55,743 bases of DNA from Smittium mucronatum (lineage: Eukaryota > Kickxellomycota > Harpellomycetes > Harpellales > Legeriomycetaceae): the NCBI GenBank assembly GCA_001953115.1, contig LSSL01000145.1:1-55743 (forward strand), in the 5' to 3' direction. Below the pieces are notes generated by a model that made no database searches, was not told the origin of the DNA, and saw only the letters and a program-made list of their open reading frames with translations. Position numbers and translations under genes: made by a program. Shown piece after piece: positions 11,369-23,406 of this stretch (within the stretch, counting starts at the first letter, position 1; each line of letters starts with the position of its first letter).

Positions 11369-14300
11369 TACATAAATACATACACACGTATATATACGCA
11401 AATTTTTTCGATTTTTATCTACATATTTTTTTCACCATCGCATAATTTTACATTAATTTAGCTTTATTAAAAGCTATTCTAACGAAATAATGAATAACAT
11501 CAATACCGCGATGTTTTTTACGAAATTATTTTACGTCGAAACAATGCCTAAAAAATCAAAGGGATAGTAATATATATCAAATATATTACTACAACCTAGG
11601 GTTATATGAAACACTTTATTTCCATTTTCAATAATATTTTTATCAAGTTATATTAAATAATTTGTCTTTATATAAATATAAAGATTTAATAACTCAATAT
11701 CATATATTTAATATCTATTCCGGCTAAAAATAATTTTTTTCAGCTTCTTTTTAATTCTTACTATAACATGGGTCTATTTATTTAATATAATTATTTTAGA
11801 AATCTTACATTTATAGATTTGTTATACTTAAAAGCTCGATTTGTTTAGCTGAATACATAAAAAAAATTAAATTAAAGTCTATAGAGAATATTTATTAGTA
11901 TTTGTGTATGTTTTTTTTTTTTTTTCGAAAAAAAATACTAAAAAAAATAAAATAAGGCCTTATATTTAATAAATTTCGGCGTTTAAATAATATTTAAATT
12001 TAAAAAAATGTATTTAATTTAGAAAAACTTTGTTTTATTATATTTTTGACTTTAATTTTCAATATAAATATAAATATTTTATTGTTATAATGTTTTACAC
12101 TCACGAAATTGATCAATATCAAAATTCTAAACGAATAATAATCGTTTTTATTTCATATCATAAATTTACAAACACCAAAACCATAATTTAGCTTAAATTA
12201 TTATATATTCAAATAGAAACATTAATATTTTTACCTAAAAAATAAGATTAGAAACATAAAATATAAAGTCCCTGAAAGCGAAAATTTTTCACAAAAAAAA
12301 CGAATCAGATATGTTGGCATATTTGAAAATTGAAATTTATAAACTTCTTTTATAGAATTTATACAAAAATTTTATTGGACATATTTTTTTACTTTTGGAG
12401 CTTTTTTTTTCTTTCTAATTAATTTTTTTTAGTATTTTATCCAAAGAATTATAGAATTTACTTATTCTAAATCAATTTATTTTTTATTTATAAACGGTAT
12501 CTTATATATTATTTTTTTTAAACCATATATTAAGTTCTTAAATTGTTTAAATAGCGTAAAAATTATTTTTTATCGATGTTATAAATTTATAACCACAATT
12601 TTTATTCAAAGAACCTATAAATTGAAAACCAAATAAAAAGGCACAAAATTCCAAAGTTTAATGTTTGAAAAATTTAATTATGGAATTTTTTGGATAATTC
12701 CATTGGAATGATATCAATACAAAAGCTTTAAATTCATATAAAAGCAAAATTACTTAATTTAAGTATATTTTTCTATATATGAGAGATTTTTTGATGACGT
12801 AGAAACTTTAATTGTACGTATTTTTTATTTTTATTTTTATTTTTTGATTTATATTATTAAAAAAAAAATAGTCTGATCTTGGAAATATACCAATATAAAT
12901 AATTTTAGGTTTTTGTTTTGAACAATTTATGAAGGCATTTTACCGATTAAATTTATCACAATAAACTTCTAATTAAAGTAATACAAACAACTGTCGTTTT
13001 TACCAAATAATATACTAAATAAATAAATTAAAATTACATTTTGTTATTTAATAAAAAAAAAGGAATCTCTATAATTAAGGATTTTTTTTCGCTAAAATTA
13101 ATTCATATAAAATAAAATTTCAAATTATTTTTTTCTGTAAAAATTTATATTAAATAGTAAAAAAATCACATAAATATGAGAGTATATATATATTTCATAA
13201 TTCCTATGAATTTTTTTTTAAACTAATCTATGTATTGTTGATTTTATATCGGAATTTTTTATAATTGGGGGCGAAATATTGTTTTCGTGAATAAATAAAT
13301 TATTAATTATAGTTTGTAACTAAAAAAATCGTATGCGGAGATCAGAATAAATTATTATTTTAATAGCTAAATCCACATAAAAAAAATATCAGGTGATAAA
13401 TATCAATAATGTATTTTTTTGATAAATTTGGATCTATATTATTGAAATTGGAAATTTATTATTTTTATTATTTTTAAATAATAATATTCAGAATAAACTT
13501 CATTAGATGAAAAATTCCATTTCGCTTTCTTAAATATGTTGCTTATAAATTTTGATATTTGGAAGCTCCATCATCAGAATTAGAATTAGGCTTCCCACTC
13601 AAAAAGAATATATACATATTGATATTTTTCAATTAATTATTTTAATAGAAGATAGGTAAATGAGATATAACTTTATTATTTCAAAAAATTTATATTGTAT
13701 AAGAATAATTGTTTGAAAAAAAAGAGATAAAGGTTTTATTTCTGAAAGCAAAGGTTAAATAAAATCATATTACCGATATTTATATGTAATTATTGATTTT
13801 TTATAATATTCCCGAGTTTTGACGAAAAGTGACTTCTGAACTTTAATATTTTATTTAGAAGTAAATAATGAAAATTCAATAATATATATTTATATCATTT
13901 TTGTTGTTTTATAAATAATAAAACGGTATAAAATATTTTATTTTAATTATTAATTTAGTTATATCCATTATAAACAATTAAAATATATGACTGATGGAAC
14001 TAAAAATGTCGAAAGTGTCGGGAAATAAAATTTTATTCCTAAATTCCATTATTTTTTGTGTCCTGTAGTTCTAATTAACCAATTAATTAATTAAAAAATC
14101 CATTAAATGAGTATTAAAAAATTCATTAGATCAACAAAATTTAAATACGTATAAAATAAGAGAATAGAACTTATGGGATAAATATAAAAACCCGATATTT
14201 TAGATTAATTATACGAGTGGTTATATACTTATTAATACCGCTGATATTTATTTGTTGATTTTTTTTCAATAAACTTTTTTTTAAACTTACTACAAAGTTT

Positions 14301-16822
14301 ATCAGTTTGTTTTTTATCCATTTAAAATAATAATAATTAATTTTATGAAAAATCACACTTTTAATATGTTCAAATATAATATATATATTTTAAATTTTCA
14401 GTCGCTGTTGTAAAAATAATTTAATTTATAAATATTTTAATAAAAAAATGTAAACTATAACTATATCTTTTTAACATGAAATTTGTATAATAATTGTTAA
14501 TGTTAGATTTTTTTTTAGAATTTTTTTCATCTTATTTTTAAGGGGGGGGGGTATGTGTAAATAAAAAAACTAAAAATTTAAAAATAGGAAAGGCTAAAAA
14601 AACCATTTTTTTATCTATATTAATTTACTGAATTATTTAATTCTTAAAATTTAATTCTAAAATTATTTTAAAAATATTAATTTTTAAAATAAAATTAGAT
14701 GAACTTTTTATAGTTTATTTTAATTTTTAGATCTATTATTTCACAAAAAAATCAGCATACTGAACTAGAGTAATTATATATTTTTTTAAAAACAGAATCA
14801 ATTGAATTTCTACCAAATTTATGCAACTTACATAGAGATTTATTTTAGATAATGAGACATTAAATAAAAATACAATCAAAATTGCAAATTCAGCCATTAA
14901 ATATTAATAAAAATACTAAAAATAAATGGAAATAAAGATACAGATTGTTAAAATTTGCATAAATTTAAAAATGACATTTTCATAATTAATTATCTTCGCA
15001 AAATTTAGATTTTTTAGAAATAAAATGCTTTAAAACCAAGTGAAAATTTCAAATTTTTTCTCTTTAATTTGATAAAAATATTAAAATGATCCACAATCAA
15101 TAATTTTTATAATTAAAAAAATAAAGTATGAATTTTTCGCTTTTTACCAAAATAAAAACTATACATTTTTTATATATTTATTTTTAAAAAATAATAAAAT
15201 AATAAAATAAACGTAAATTTATTGTGTAGGATAAATATTAATATTTTTTCTCCTTTATTTAATGAGAGAATATTATTGATAGCTTGATATTTAAATGTTA
15301 GTTTTGTGTAATTAGGTTATAAAGCTGTATTCATTTTTGAAATTGATTTTGAGAGTGAACACATCCCTATTAAATTTTTACTAATTAAATTATCTCTAAA
15401 TTTTTAAAAAAGTTAAATTATCATATAAAAAATTAAAAATAGTAAACATAGAAAATAATTTTCTGGCATCAAATCGTGGAAAAATTATTACATTTAGCTT
15501 GCTTTTTCCTTTTTTTTTGGTTTTTTAAAATAAAATTTGTTTTAAAATATAGTTTATTATCCAATAAATTTAGTAATTAAACATCTATGATCATTAAAAA
15601 TATGTTATTGAATAAATACTAAAACGATATATCATCGTGTATTTTTGAACTATATATATATATATATATCTTGTGCGTTGATTTGATCTTTTCTTGGTGG
15701 ATTTTATCCTTGCGTGAATTTCATCTTTTTTTTGGTGGATTCGAACCAAAAATATATTGGCTGTTTTAAGTTTGATTAATACATGTTGCAACTTTTATAA
15801 TATTAGTTAAATTTTCAATTATTTATTTTTCCCAAATATTTTCTGCCCTTTGAAACAGGAATAGTGAATTGATTGTTTTCTTTCCGTATTCCATATTTTA
15901 GGGAGATTTTATTTTAATCCAGTGAAAAATTAAAAAAGAAATAGGTTAAATTGACCTCATAATTAAATCCATTATCAAATTCTTTAATAGCCATAGGATA
16001 TATAGAGCACTTTCAATAAAACAAATAAGGTAAAAATATATTTCAAGTAAAACCAAACACATAAAAATATATGGAATTATATGGAAACTAATAAGCCCAT
16101 TTAACTAATCTTAACAATTTAAAATTTTCATTCTATTATATATAGTGAAACTCAAAGTTGTGTTATGTCAAAATAACTAGAGAAAGCATAAATTGTAGTG
16201 CAAATTCCCTAGAAGCCTATCCAAAAAGAGCACAAAATTTCATGCTTCAATTTGAAACAATCATGTTTATCTAAATTTTACTTTTAAACAACCGATTTTT
16301 TTTTTTTAAAAAAAGCGCAGTTCCTCTGTTTATTATTTTTAAGGGTTATTGTTTTATTTATTGATTATTCTAATATTAGAATAATCAGAAGAGTCTAAAA
16401 ATCTTTTAAAGAAACACAGAAAAATATAACTTAATTCTTTAATTTTGATTTTTTGACCATATTTAAATATTAAGATATTTTATTTTAATTTTTATTTTCT
16501 TTCTTTCTATGAATAGAACTTTATATAGAAAGAGAAAATAAATCTTATTGGGATAAAAAAATACATACAAGAAACATAACTTGAATAATTTTTTAATTGG
16601 CATGTTTATTTTTAAAAAGGTGTTATGAAAATAATTTTTTTATCCAACGGATATTTTGGTCATACTTAATAGATATTTTTTTAGCATTTTTTGATTTTAG
16701 TTTGATATAATATAAATGGATGATTAAAATATTTTTATTTTATTCTTTAAATAGAATTTGATGTATAATAACATTCAAGGCACTTATAAAAATCTGGTAT
16801 TTTTGATTACACAAATGCAACA
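11369..16822. other. extremely AT-rich gene desert
   Basis: This continues the very AT-rich composition seen before the inverted repeat. Open frames such as 14171-14356 and 15594-15791 (minus) are low-complexity and unlike the two real genes. A G10 tract lies at 14542-14551 and a TA run near 15652-15670. No repeat family of the rest of the window was seen in it. Confidence 0.5.
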
Positions 16823-17351
16823 TTTTTTTTTTTTTTTTGTATCACGGAATTTTATTGTAATATAATTTTATTTAAAACTATACTAAAAAATATGAAAAAA
16901 AGAAAAAGACGTATAGAAAAAACTATTATCCTAACTACAATAAGCTCATCTTCCGGACTACCGGCTGAGTACCTACGGTAAAATGGTTTAATCTACCAAC
17001 CGAAAGACCCCCCTGGCATTGCTTCAAGTAGGATGGATGACTGAGGTTACGTGCAGTCAAGAATTAAGCTCTTTGTCAATGAACAACAGTTCATTGAAGC
17101 TATTGAGCTCCTAGTCAGAGCCTATTTCTAGCAGGATTAATAAAACCAGGTCCCTACCCAAACATGGGGTTAATCAACATGTTTTTCCTAAAAATAGCTG
17201 CTGGACGCTGAGATCCGTCTGACCATGGAAAGCTTGACTTGTGCACTATAAAATTTCTGGGCTGTGTTAAAAACTAGGTTTTTTCTATTTCAAGATGTTC
17301 ATCCTCTAGATTCGCTGCCCACCGAATCGCTGTGCGCTGTCTCCACTATTC
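16823..17351 (-). mobile_element. SINE-like element, copy 2 left part, cut by assembly gap
   Basis: This is a minus-strand copy starting with its T-tract (the complement of the A-tail) and the shared GTATCACGGAATTTTATTG. It runs into the N gap before its head. It appears identical to 17460 onward across all the compared sequence, which suggests both belong to one genomic copy or two very recent ones. Confidence 0.85.
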
Positions 17352-17459
17352 NNNNNNNNNNNNNNNNNNNNNNNNNNNNNNNNNNNNNNNNNNNNNNNNN
17401 NNNNNNNNNNNNNNNNNNNNNNNNNNNNNNNNNNNNNNNNNNNNNNNNNNNNNNNNNNN
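17352..17459. other. assembly gap (108 N)
   Basis: One hundred and eight undetermined bases lie between two identical repeat segments. Apparent open frames spanning the N run are meaningless. Confidence 0.99.
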
Positions 17460-18091
17460 TTTTTTTTTTTTTTTGTATCACGGAATTTTATTGTAATATA
17501 ATTTTATTTAAAACTATACTAAAAAATATGAAAAAAAGAAAAAGACGTATAGAAAAAACTATTATCCTAACTACAATAAGCTCATCTTCCGGACTACCGG
17601 CTGAGTACCTACGGTAAAATGGTTTAATCTACCAACCGAAAGACCCCCCTGGCATTGCTTCAAGTAGGATGGATGACTGAGGTTACGTGCAGTCAAGAAT
17701 TAAGCTCTTTGTCAATGAACAACAGTTCATTGAAGCTATTGAGCTCCTAGTCAGAGCCTATTTCTAGCAGGATTAATAAAACCAGGTCCCTACCCAAACA
17801 TGGGGTTAATCAACATGTTTTTCCTAAAAATAGCTGCTGGACGCTGAGATCCGTCTGACCATGGAAAGCTTGACTTGTGCACTATAAAATTTCTGGGCTG
17901 TGTTAAAAACTAGGTTTTTTCTATTTCAAGATGTTCATCCTCTAGATTCGCTGCCCACCGAATCGCTGTGCGCTGTCTCCACTATTCCCAACCAAGAATA
18001 GTACAACGCTGTGTGAAATTTTGGTCTAGTGTACTTCGAAAAGTACACTATTAAGCCCCTAAACCACGGCAAGGTATTTCACTCTTAGGGG
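17460..18091 (-). mobile_element. SINE-like element, copy 2 right part (full length)
   Basis: This copy is complete from the T-tract to the head, which in the forward sense reads CCCCTAAGAGTGAAATACC. Read head first, it has a hairpin CCCCTAA/TTAGGGG, then a 10-bp stem TAGTGTACTT/AAGTACACTA closed by TTCG, then ACTATTC/GAATAGT. The box-A-like block is GTGGTTTAGGGG. The flanks (GCAACA before 16823, GCAGGTACATTAA after 18091) do not form a target-site duplication. That is odd for such an intact copy and supports a false join at the gap. Confidence 0.85.
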
Positions 18092-19701
18092 CAGGTACAT
18101 TAATTGGTATGTATTTTTTAGCTCTGGAGGAGCGAATAAATAGCCAGACAGCCAGAAATGCATGTAATATTAGATGTTCCTTCTTAGTGGCTGATTTAGT
18201 TTTAATACTCGATTACGAAACTGTTATTTGGGGCTTTAAAAAAGTGATTTCAACTGGAAGACATTTAAACCAATGAAAATTAACAAACTTCTCACCAAAT
18301 TTTGATACATACTAAGTCGTATAGCATAAGTCTATCCGTTCTAAATTAATAAATAAAAAATTCAATAAGTTTTTTGATTTTTGATTTACATCATACTATG
18401 ATACGCTACAAAAAAGAGCTCATATTACTTGTTCAATTATAATTCCATATTATTTTAAAAAAGATCTAATTTTTTTAAATTTGCTAAAAAACCACATCAG
18501 ATTCCAATAATTGTTGTCACGATTAACTAACATGATTATGTAAATACAATACAAATAGGCTTTTCAGAAGAAATAGTAATGTGATTCATTTAAAGGGAAT
18601 TTCTGACAAATTCACTATCTTTTTTCTTGTTCAGATGCATATCTTAATGATTGTGAGGTAAACATAAACTTTAATCTAGGGGATTTCGATTTTTATTTTT
18701 TAATGGGATAATTACAAATAAAAACAGGGTTTTCAAACTTATTACATAAATAGAAAGGGTTTAAAAGTGTTAAAAGAATTGATGAATTTTAGCATTATGA
18801 TTTAATTCTCAACGAATAAAGTTTAGAAAAACTTTTTTGGATATATTATTTACTTATTATTCTGGCAAAAATTCATATGTAAAATCGATATTTTGGTTGG
18901 GGGGTTTTTATTTTTAAAAAAAGAGGGTATAATAGAGCTTCTAAGATTATGTTTGGGGCGGGTGGAGGCATGTCCTTATTATCCCAAACAAATAATGAGC
19001 AGTATAGCTTGCGAATATATATGCTCTTTAGAAAAGAGCCTTGATATCTTTTTTTGGGCAGATTTGCTAAAAGTATTTTTTTAATGCCCAAGGATTATCC
19101 CAACACAAAGCATTTGACTTGGGATTAGTTCATCAGTACCCTTTTTATGTATTTGCAAATTAAGTTTTTCGTTTGCTTGAAACACTTTACTTACCACCCC
19201 CTCCCCCATAATCTATGGATTTTTGGTTTAACGATGAAGGGGGGATAAAAAAGCAACCCAACCCAAACCGTATTTTTCATATATGCATTTCTGACAGGGT
19301 TATAATTGAAAATATGTCCGTAAAAAGCTAACAGATTATTATTTTTTGAACTAAAAAGGCAATTGATAAAATTTATCTATTTTTGGTAATATTTTTAAAC
19401 CTTTCCTATTTTTGTAATAAGTTTCAAAAACCTGCCTTTATTTGTAATTATCCTTTTTTTATTAAGCCATAAAATATTTATATACACAGAGACGAAAAAA
19501 ACTATCTACATTCCTGTTGATACATTTAGAGAATTAAAGCGTGAATTTTATGTGATAATTTTATTTGAGAATGTAGAAAATTCGTCAAATTTAAGATACA
19601 AAAATGCAGATTAATTTTTGTCACCTATTTTCATCCAATAAATAACAAAAAATTGGAATTATTAGCGGTTTTCAAACAAAATCGTTTAATATTTTTCTAA
19701 T
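18092..19701. other. intergenic DNA, no gene recognised
   Basis: Composition is less AT-rich than the desert to the left. Overlapping short open frames on both strands at about 18873-19091 do not resemble a known protein and are not supported by splice sites, so I leave them uncalled. Confidence 0.4.
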
Positions 19702-19876
19702 TTATCCCCTTCTGGGGACGATGGGACAAAAAATGGCACTCTTTTTTTTATTCAGTATTTTCATTGGACTGATGTTACTTGTATAATATTGAATAAATCA
19801 GATAAATAGATTAATTGAAATAGCTAATAATTAATAATGAAAATGGGGATATAACTTTGGATCCGGAAAGGGAAAA
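19702..19876 (+). mobile_element. piggyBac-type MITE, degenerate copy
   Basis: The interior GATGGGACAAAAAATGGC matches GATGGCACAAAAAATGGC in the copy at 1809-1980, and the right part ends TTGGATCCGGAAAGGG. The terminal TTAA sites are decayed (TTAT on the left, GGAAAA on the right), so it is an old insertion. Confidence 0.6.
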
Positions 19877-19987
19877 GCAGTGTCCATAAGATCTTGATGT
19901 TGAATCTAATTCGTTAATAAGTTGTTTAGTTAAAAAATTTTAACCTGTTTTATGGAAGATTCTATTTATGATAAGGACACTTCCCTA

Positions 19988-20158
19988 TTAATCCTTTCCG
20001 GACAAGAGTAAAGCTTCGCTCCTATTTGTGTAAATTAGTATTTTCAATTAGCCTGACTTCTTGATTTATCCAATCATATACAATTAATATTATTCCAATG
20101 AAAACATTGAGCGAAAAGTAAGCGCCGTTTTTTTGACCATCGACCCTGAAAGGGTTAA
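19988..20158 (-). mobile_element. piggyBac-type MITE (171 bp, TTAA-bounded)
   Basis: It starts TTAATCCTTTCCGG and ends CCCTGAAAGGGTTAA, with TTAA on both sides. It lies in the opposite orientation to the copy at 1809-1980; its right part, AAAACATTGAGCGAAAAGTA, is the complement of the TTTTCGCTCAATG block there. Good preservation of both ends. Confidence 0.75.
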
Positions 20159-20539
20159 ACTTTTACAACTTTCAAAATTTGGAATTATAGCGCTAAGATC
20201 ATTTACGAAGTCATTGTTTAATCTGATTATAATTACATAAGAAATCTTCTATGGCAAAATGTCAAAGTATAACAGAACTAGTATATTTGTTTTTTTTTAT
20301 TGGTTTCGTTATAATTAAATTTATTATAGATAATAGTTTACTTGATTAAAAAATTCTGGTCTTGAAAAGGATCTCCTAAATGGAAATATAAAAAACTAAC
20401 TAGATAATTTGCTTATAAATTTTTAATAATGATTACAGACTAAAAAAAACTTCTATTATGGTATATTCACTGGAAATTCTTAAGATTTACAAGTGGGTGG
20501 TGCTATTTCCTAAATTCCAGATGGTAAAAATGCCGGGAT

Positions 20540-20551
20540 GTAATCATTACT
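20540..20551. repeat. target-site duplication, left (SINE copy 3)
   Basis: GTAATCATTACT is repeated exactly at 21179-21190, directly after the A-tail of the element. Confidence 0.9.
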
Positions 20552-21178
20552 CCCCTAAGATTGAAATACCTTGCCGTGATTTAGAGGCTTAATAGTGAAC
20601 TTTTCGAAGTACTCTAAACTAAAATTTCACACAGCGTTGTACTATTCATGGTTGGGAGTAGTGGAGACAGCGCACAGCGATTCGGAGGACAGAGATTCCA
20701 GAGGAGGACCATCTCGAAACAGGAGAAACCGATCGTTTAGCGCATTTGAGACATAGATAGTAAAAAGCCCAGCTTTTGACAGTCAGACTGATCTCAGCGT
20801 CTAAATGCTATTTTTAGGAAAGTCATGTCGATCAATCCCATGTTTGGGTTGGAGTCTAATTTTATTAATGCTTTAAGAAGTAGGCTCTGATTAGGGGCTC
20901 AGTAGCTTCAGTGAACTGTTTTTCATTGACAAAGAGCTTAATTCTTGACCTCATGTAACCTCAGTCATCCAGCCTACTTGAAGCAATGCCAGGGGGGTCT
21001 TTCGGTTGGTAGATTGCACTCCTTTCCCGTATGTATGCAGCCGGTACTCCGGCAAAGGAGCTTATTGTAGTTAGGATGATAGATTTTCTATACGTCTTTT
21101 TCTTTTTTTCATATTTTTTAGTATAGTTTTAAATGAAGTTATCTTACAATAAAATTCCGTGATACAAAAAAAAAAGAA
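20552..21178 (+). mobile_element. SINE-like element, copy 3 (full length, exact 12-bp TSD)
   Basis: This is the diagnostic copy: head CCCCTAAGATTGAAATACC, tail ATTCCGTGATAC followed by an A10 tract and GAA, all bounded by the direct repeat GTAATCATTACT. A-tail plus variable-length target duplication is the signature of LINE-machinery retroposition. The length, 627 bases, equals copy 5. Multiple stops interrupt every long frame, so it is nonautonomous. Confidence 0.92.
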
Positions 21179-21190
21179 GTAATCATTACT
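21179..21190. repeat. target-site duplication, right (SINE copy 3)
   Basis: This is the exact partner of 20540-20551. Confidence 0.9.
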
Positions 21191-22232
21191 GATGATTATC
21201 CTCGACACCCTATACAGGTAAAATTACAGATCAATTCCTGAAGTAAATAATGTGTTTTGCAGAAGGTAGTCTCTACCAGCATTTAACTTTAAAAAATGTG
21301 CAGGCTTTAACGGATTTTACGGATAGATTTGAGTGGCAAATATTAATTCTGACTCATGTATTACAAATTTAAGGATTTACCCAGATTTACCCTTTTTTCA
21401 CAGTTTCTTTTATGGAAATTTGCTTGGTTGTTTTCTAATTATAAGCTTTAATCGTTTTTCTCCGTATTTTCAGCTTTATTCAAAACAATAAGAACATATA
21501 TTTATCAAAAAAATGAATGGGTAAATATATAGTGTTTTAAAATACAATGATCGTTGGTCTCATTGATTTGAACAGACCGATTTGCAATAAAAAATATGGA
21601 GGATTTCACAAATCAGAAAATACTTATGATAAAAAGTCAACTTTTCTTCTTTAAAAAGATATATTTATTTTCTGATAAAACAATAGGTAAGTAATATAAA
21701 GGATTAAAAATCTATTTATTTATATTTTAATGTGAATTGGATAATTTAATAATTTCGACTATAAAGTTTATGACTATAAATTATACTAATATAAGAAATT
21801 GATGACACTATCTCATAATATTTTTAAATGATGGTTTGTGTGTGCTTTGAAGAAGGCCTACCTCCAAACTTACTTTAATATGGTAAAAAAGCAATATACT
21901 TGGGAGCTGAGGGGCTAATCATAGTATATCTAAGTTTTGTATTATGATTCCAGAATCAAACAAAAGAGGATGGGGAGGGGGGGTTCTGGAAATAGCTATA
22001 TCAGCTGAAATTTTGCATAATTTTTGTTAAATATCTGATATTTTCTACAAATAGTCTCATAAAAAGAAATCTCGCTATTCTCGTTTAATCTTGGGATTGA
22101 AGAATTTGTCAATCTAATGCAAAAATACCAATAAGATAACTTTTTATTTCGAGAACTTCGCTATAAAAGCCACATCAGACGATTTATATTTTAATATTTA
22201 GTGTTCTCCCTTCGATGAAATTTAGACATTTA

Positions 22233-22381
22233 AACCATTTCTAACTCAGATTCAAAAAAAGTACACAATCTTTCAAAGAGAGTAAAAATTATTTGGGAAA
22301 AAGCAAAAAAAATTATAAAATAAGTGAAAATGGCTCGGTAAAAAGTGATATCAATTTTTAAAAAAGTATGTTTGATTTGGG
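22233..22381 (+). repeat. left arm of diverged inverted repeat
   Basis: The core at 22317-22368 (AAGTGAAAATGGCTCGG, AAAAAGTGATATCAATTTTT) is the reverse complement, with few differences, of 23292-23344. Weaker similarity extends outward (CCATTTCTAACTCAGATTC against CCATTTTTAACTCAAATCC). This could be the ends of an old 1.1-1.2-kb terminal-inverted-repeat transposon or two oppositely inserted copies of a repeat. Confidence 0.65.
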
Positions 22382-23284
22382 AAAGTATAAAACTGTTGTT
22401 TTAAATTCACATTAAAAATGAGGGTCTTCGAATTATATTTCAATTTAGTTATAAATATAGCGAATAAATAATTGTGTTTAAGTTTAACCCCGGATTTACC
22501 TTAAATATAGGTATATTTTTCAAATTTTACTAGCTTTCATATGCCTTATAAAATATGCAAGAATTCAAATAAGTGCTTTATGGTTATTTATTTAGATCCA
22601 TCGGTTTTTAAAAACTAAAAAATGGTGGATTTTTAGTTAAAAATGTCAAGTGATAATAAACGCAATTTCTGAAGCTCTTTGATAATATTCAGCTTGTTAC
22701 TGAATGATATTGGGGTCTTTTTCCAAAACATTATATATAATTTATTTATTGTGTAATAATGAGATGTTCAATGTGGGATCAAAACTAATACTGATTATAA
22801 TATTGGGTGAAGGAAATAGTGAGAAAAATTGACTAAGTTTGTGTTTTAGTCTGATATTTCATAAAAATGATTTCCATGATGTTTATGGGGGCGATATAGC
22901 ATAGTTTCTGCTTCTATCATATTTATTGGGATACAGTTTTTACAATCTTCTTAACATTGACATCTTTCCTACTATTCTATCTATCTTAAAGATATAAACT
23001 TACCATTATCTATTACTAGTATGGGATAAATATTACTCAGTGTCAATATAAATAAAAAATAGCATACAATAATTCATTTCGGATAATTTGGAAATAGCCA
23101 ATTCTTTAAGCATTTTAAAAGTTATATACTAAATATAATATGCCTATCATCATTGGCAATTGTTGAGCATAAATTAAGTCTAGTATTGATATTTTTATTG
23201 AGATGATATTTTTTTAGAACATATTTTCTTGTGGGAGATTTGATTGTAAAACATTATCCCAGATCAAATTATCTTTTTTTGGGT

Positions 23285-23406
23285 ATAAATCTACTTTTTT
23301 AAAAATTGATATTACTTTTTACAGAACCATTTTCACTTATTTTATAGTTGGGTTTACTTTTTTTGAAATCATGTGTAATTTTTTTGGATTTGAGTTAAAA
23401 ATGGTG
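23285..23406 (-). repeat. right arm of diverged inverted repeat
   Basis: This is the partner of 22233-22381. The spacer of about 900 bases holds no recognisable transposase reading frame. Confidence 0.65.

Noticed and set aside
15735..15745. GGATTCGAACC, the complement of a perfect tRNA B box GGTTCGAATCC, on the minus strand.
   Set aside because: The flanking bases do not form a five-pair T stem, and no acceptor, D or anticodon arm could be folded around it.
17264..17617. Open frames crossing the N gap on both strands.
   Set aside because: They exist only because N was translated as X.
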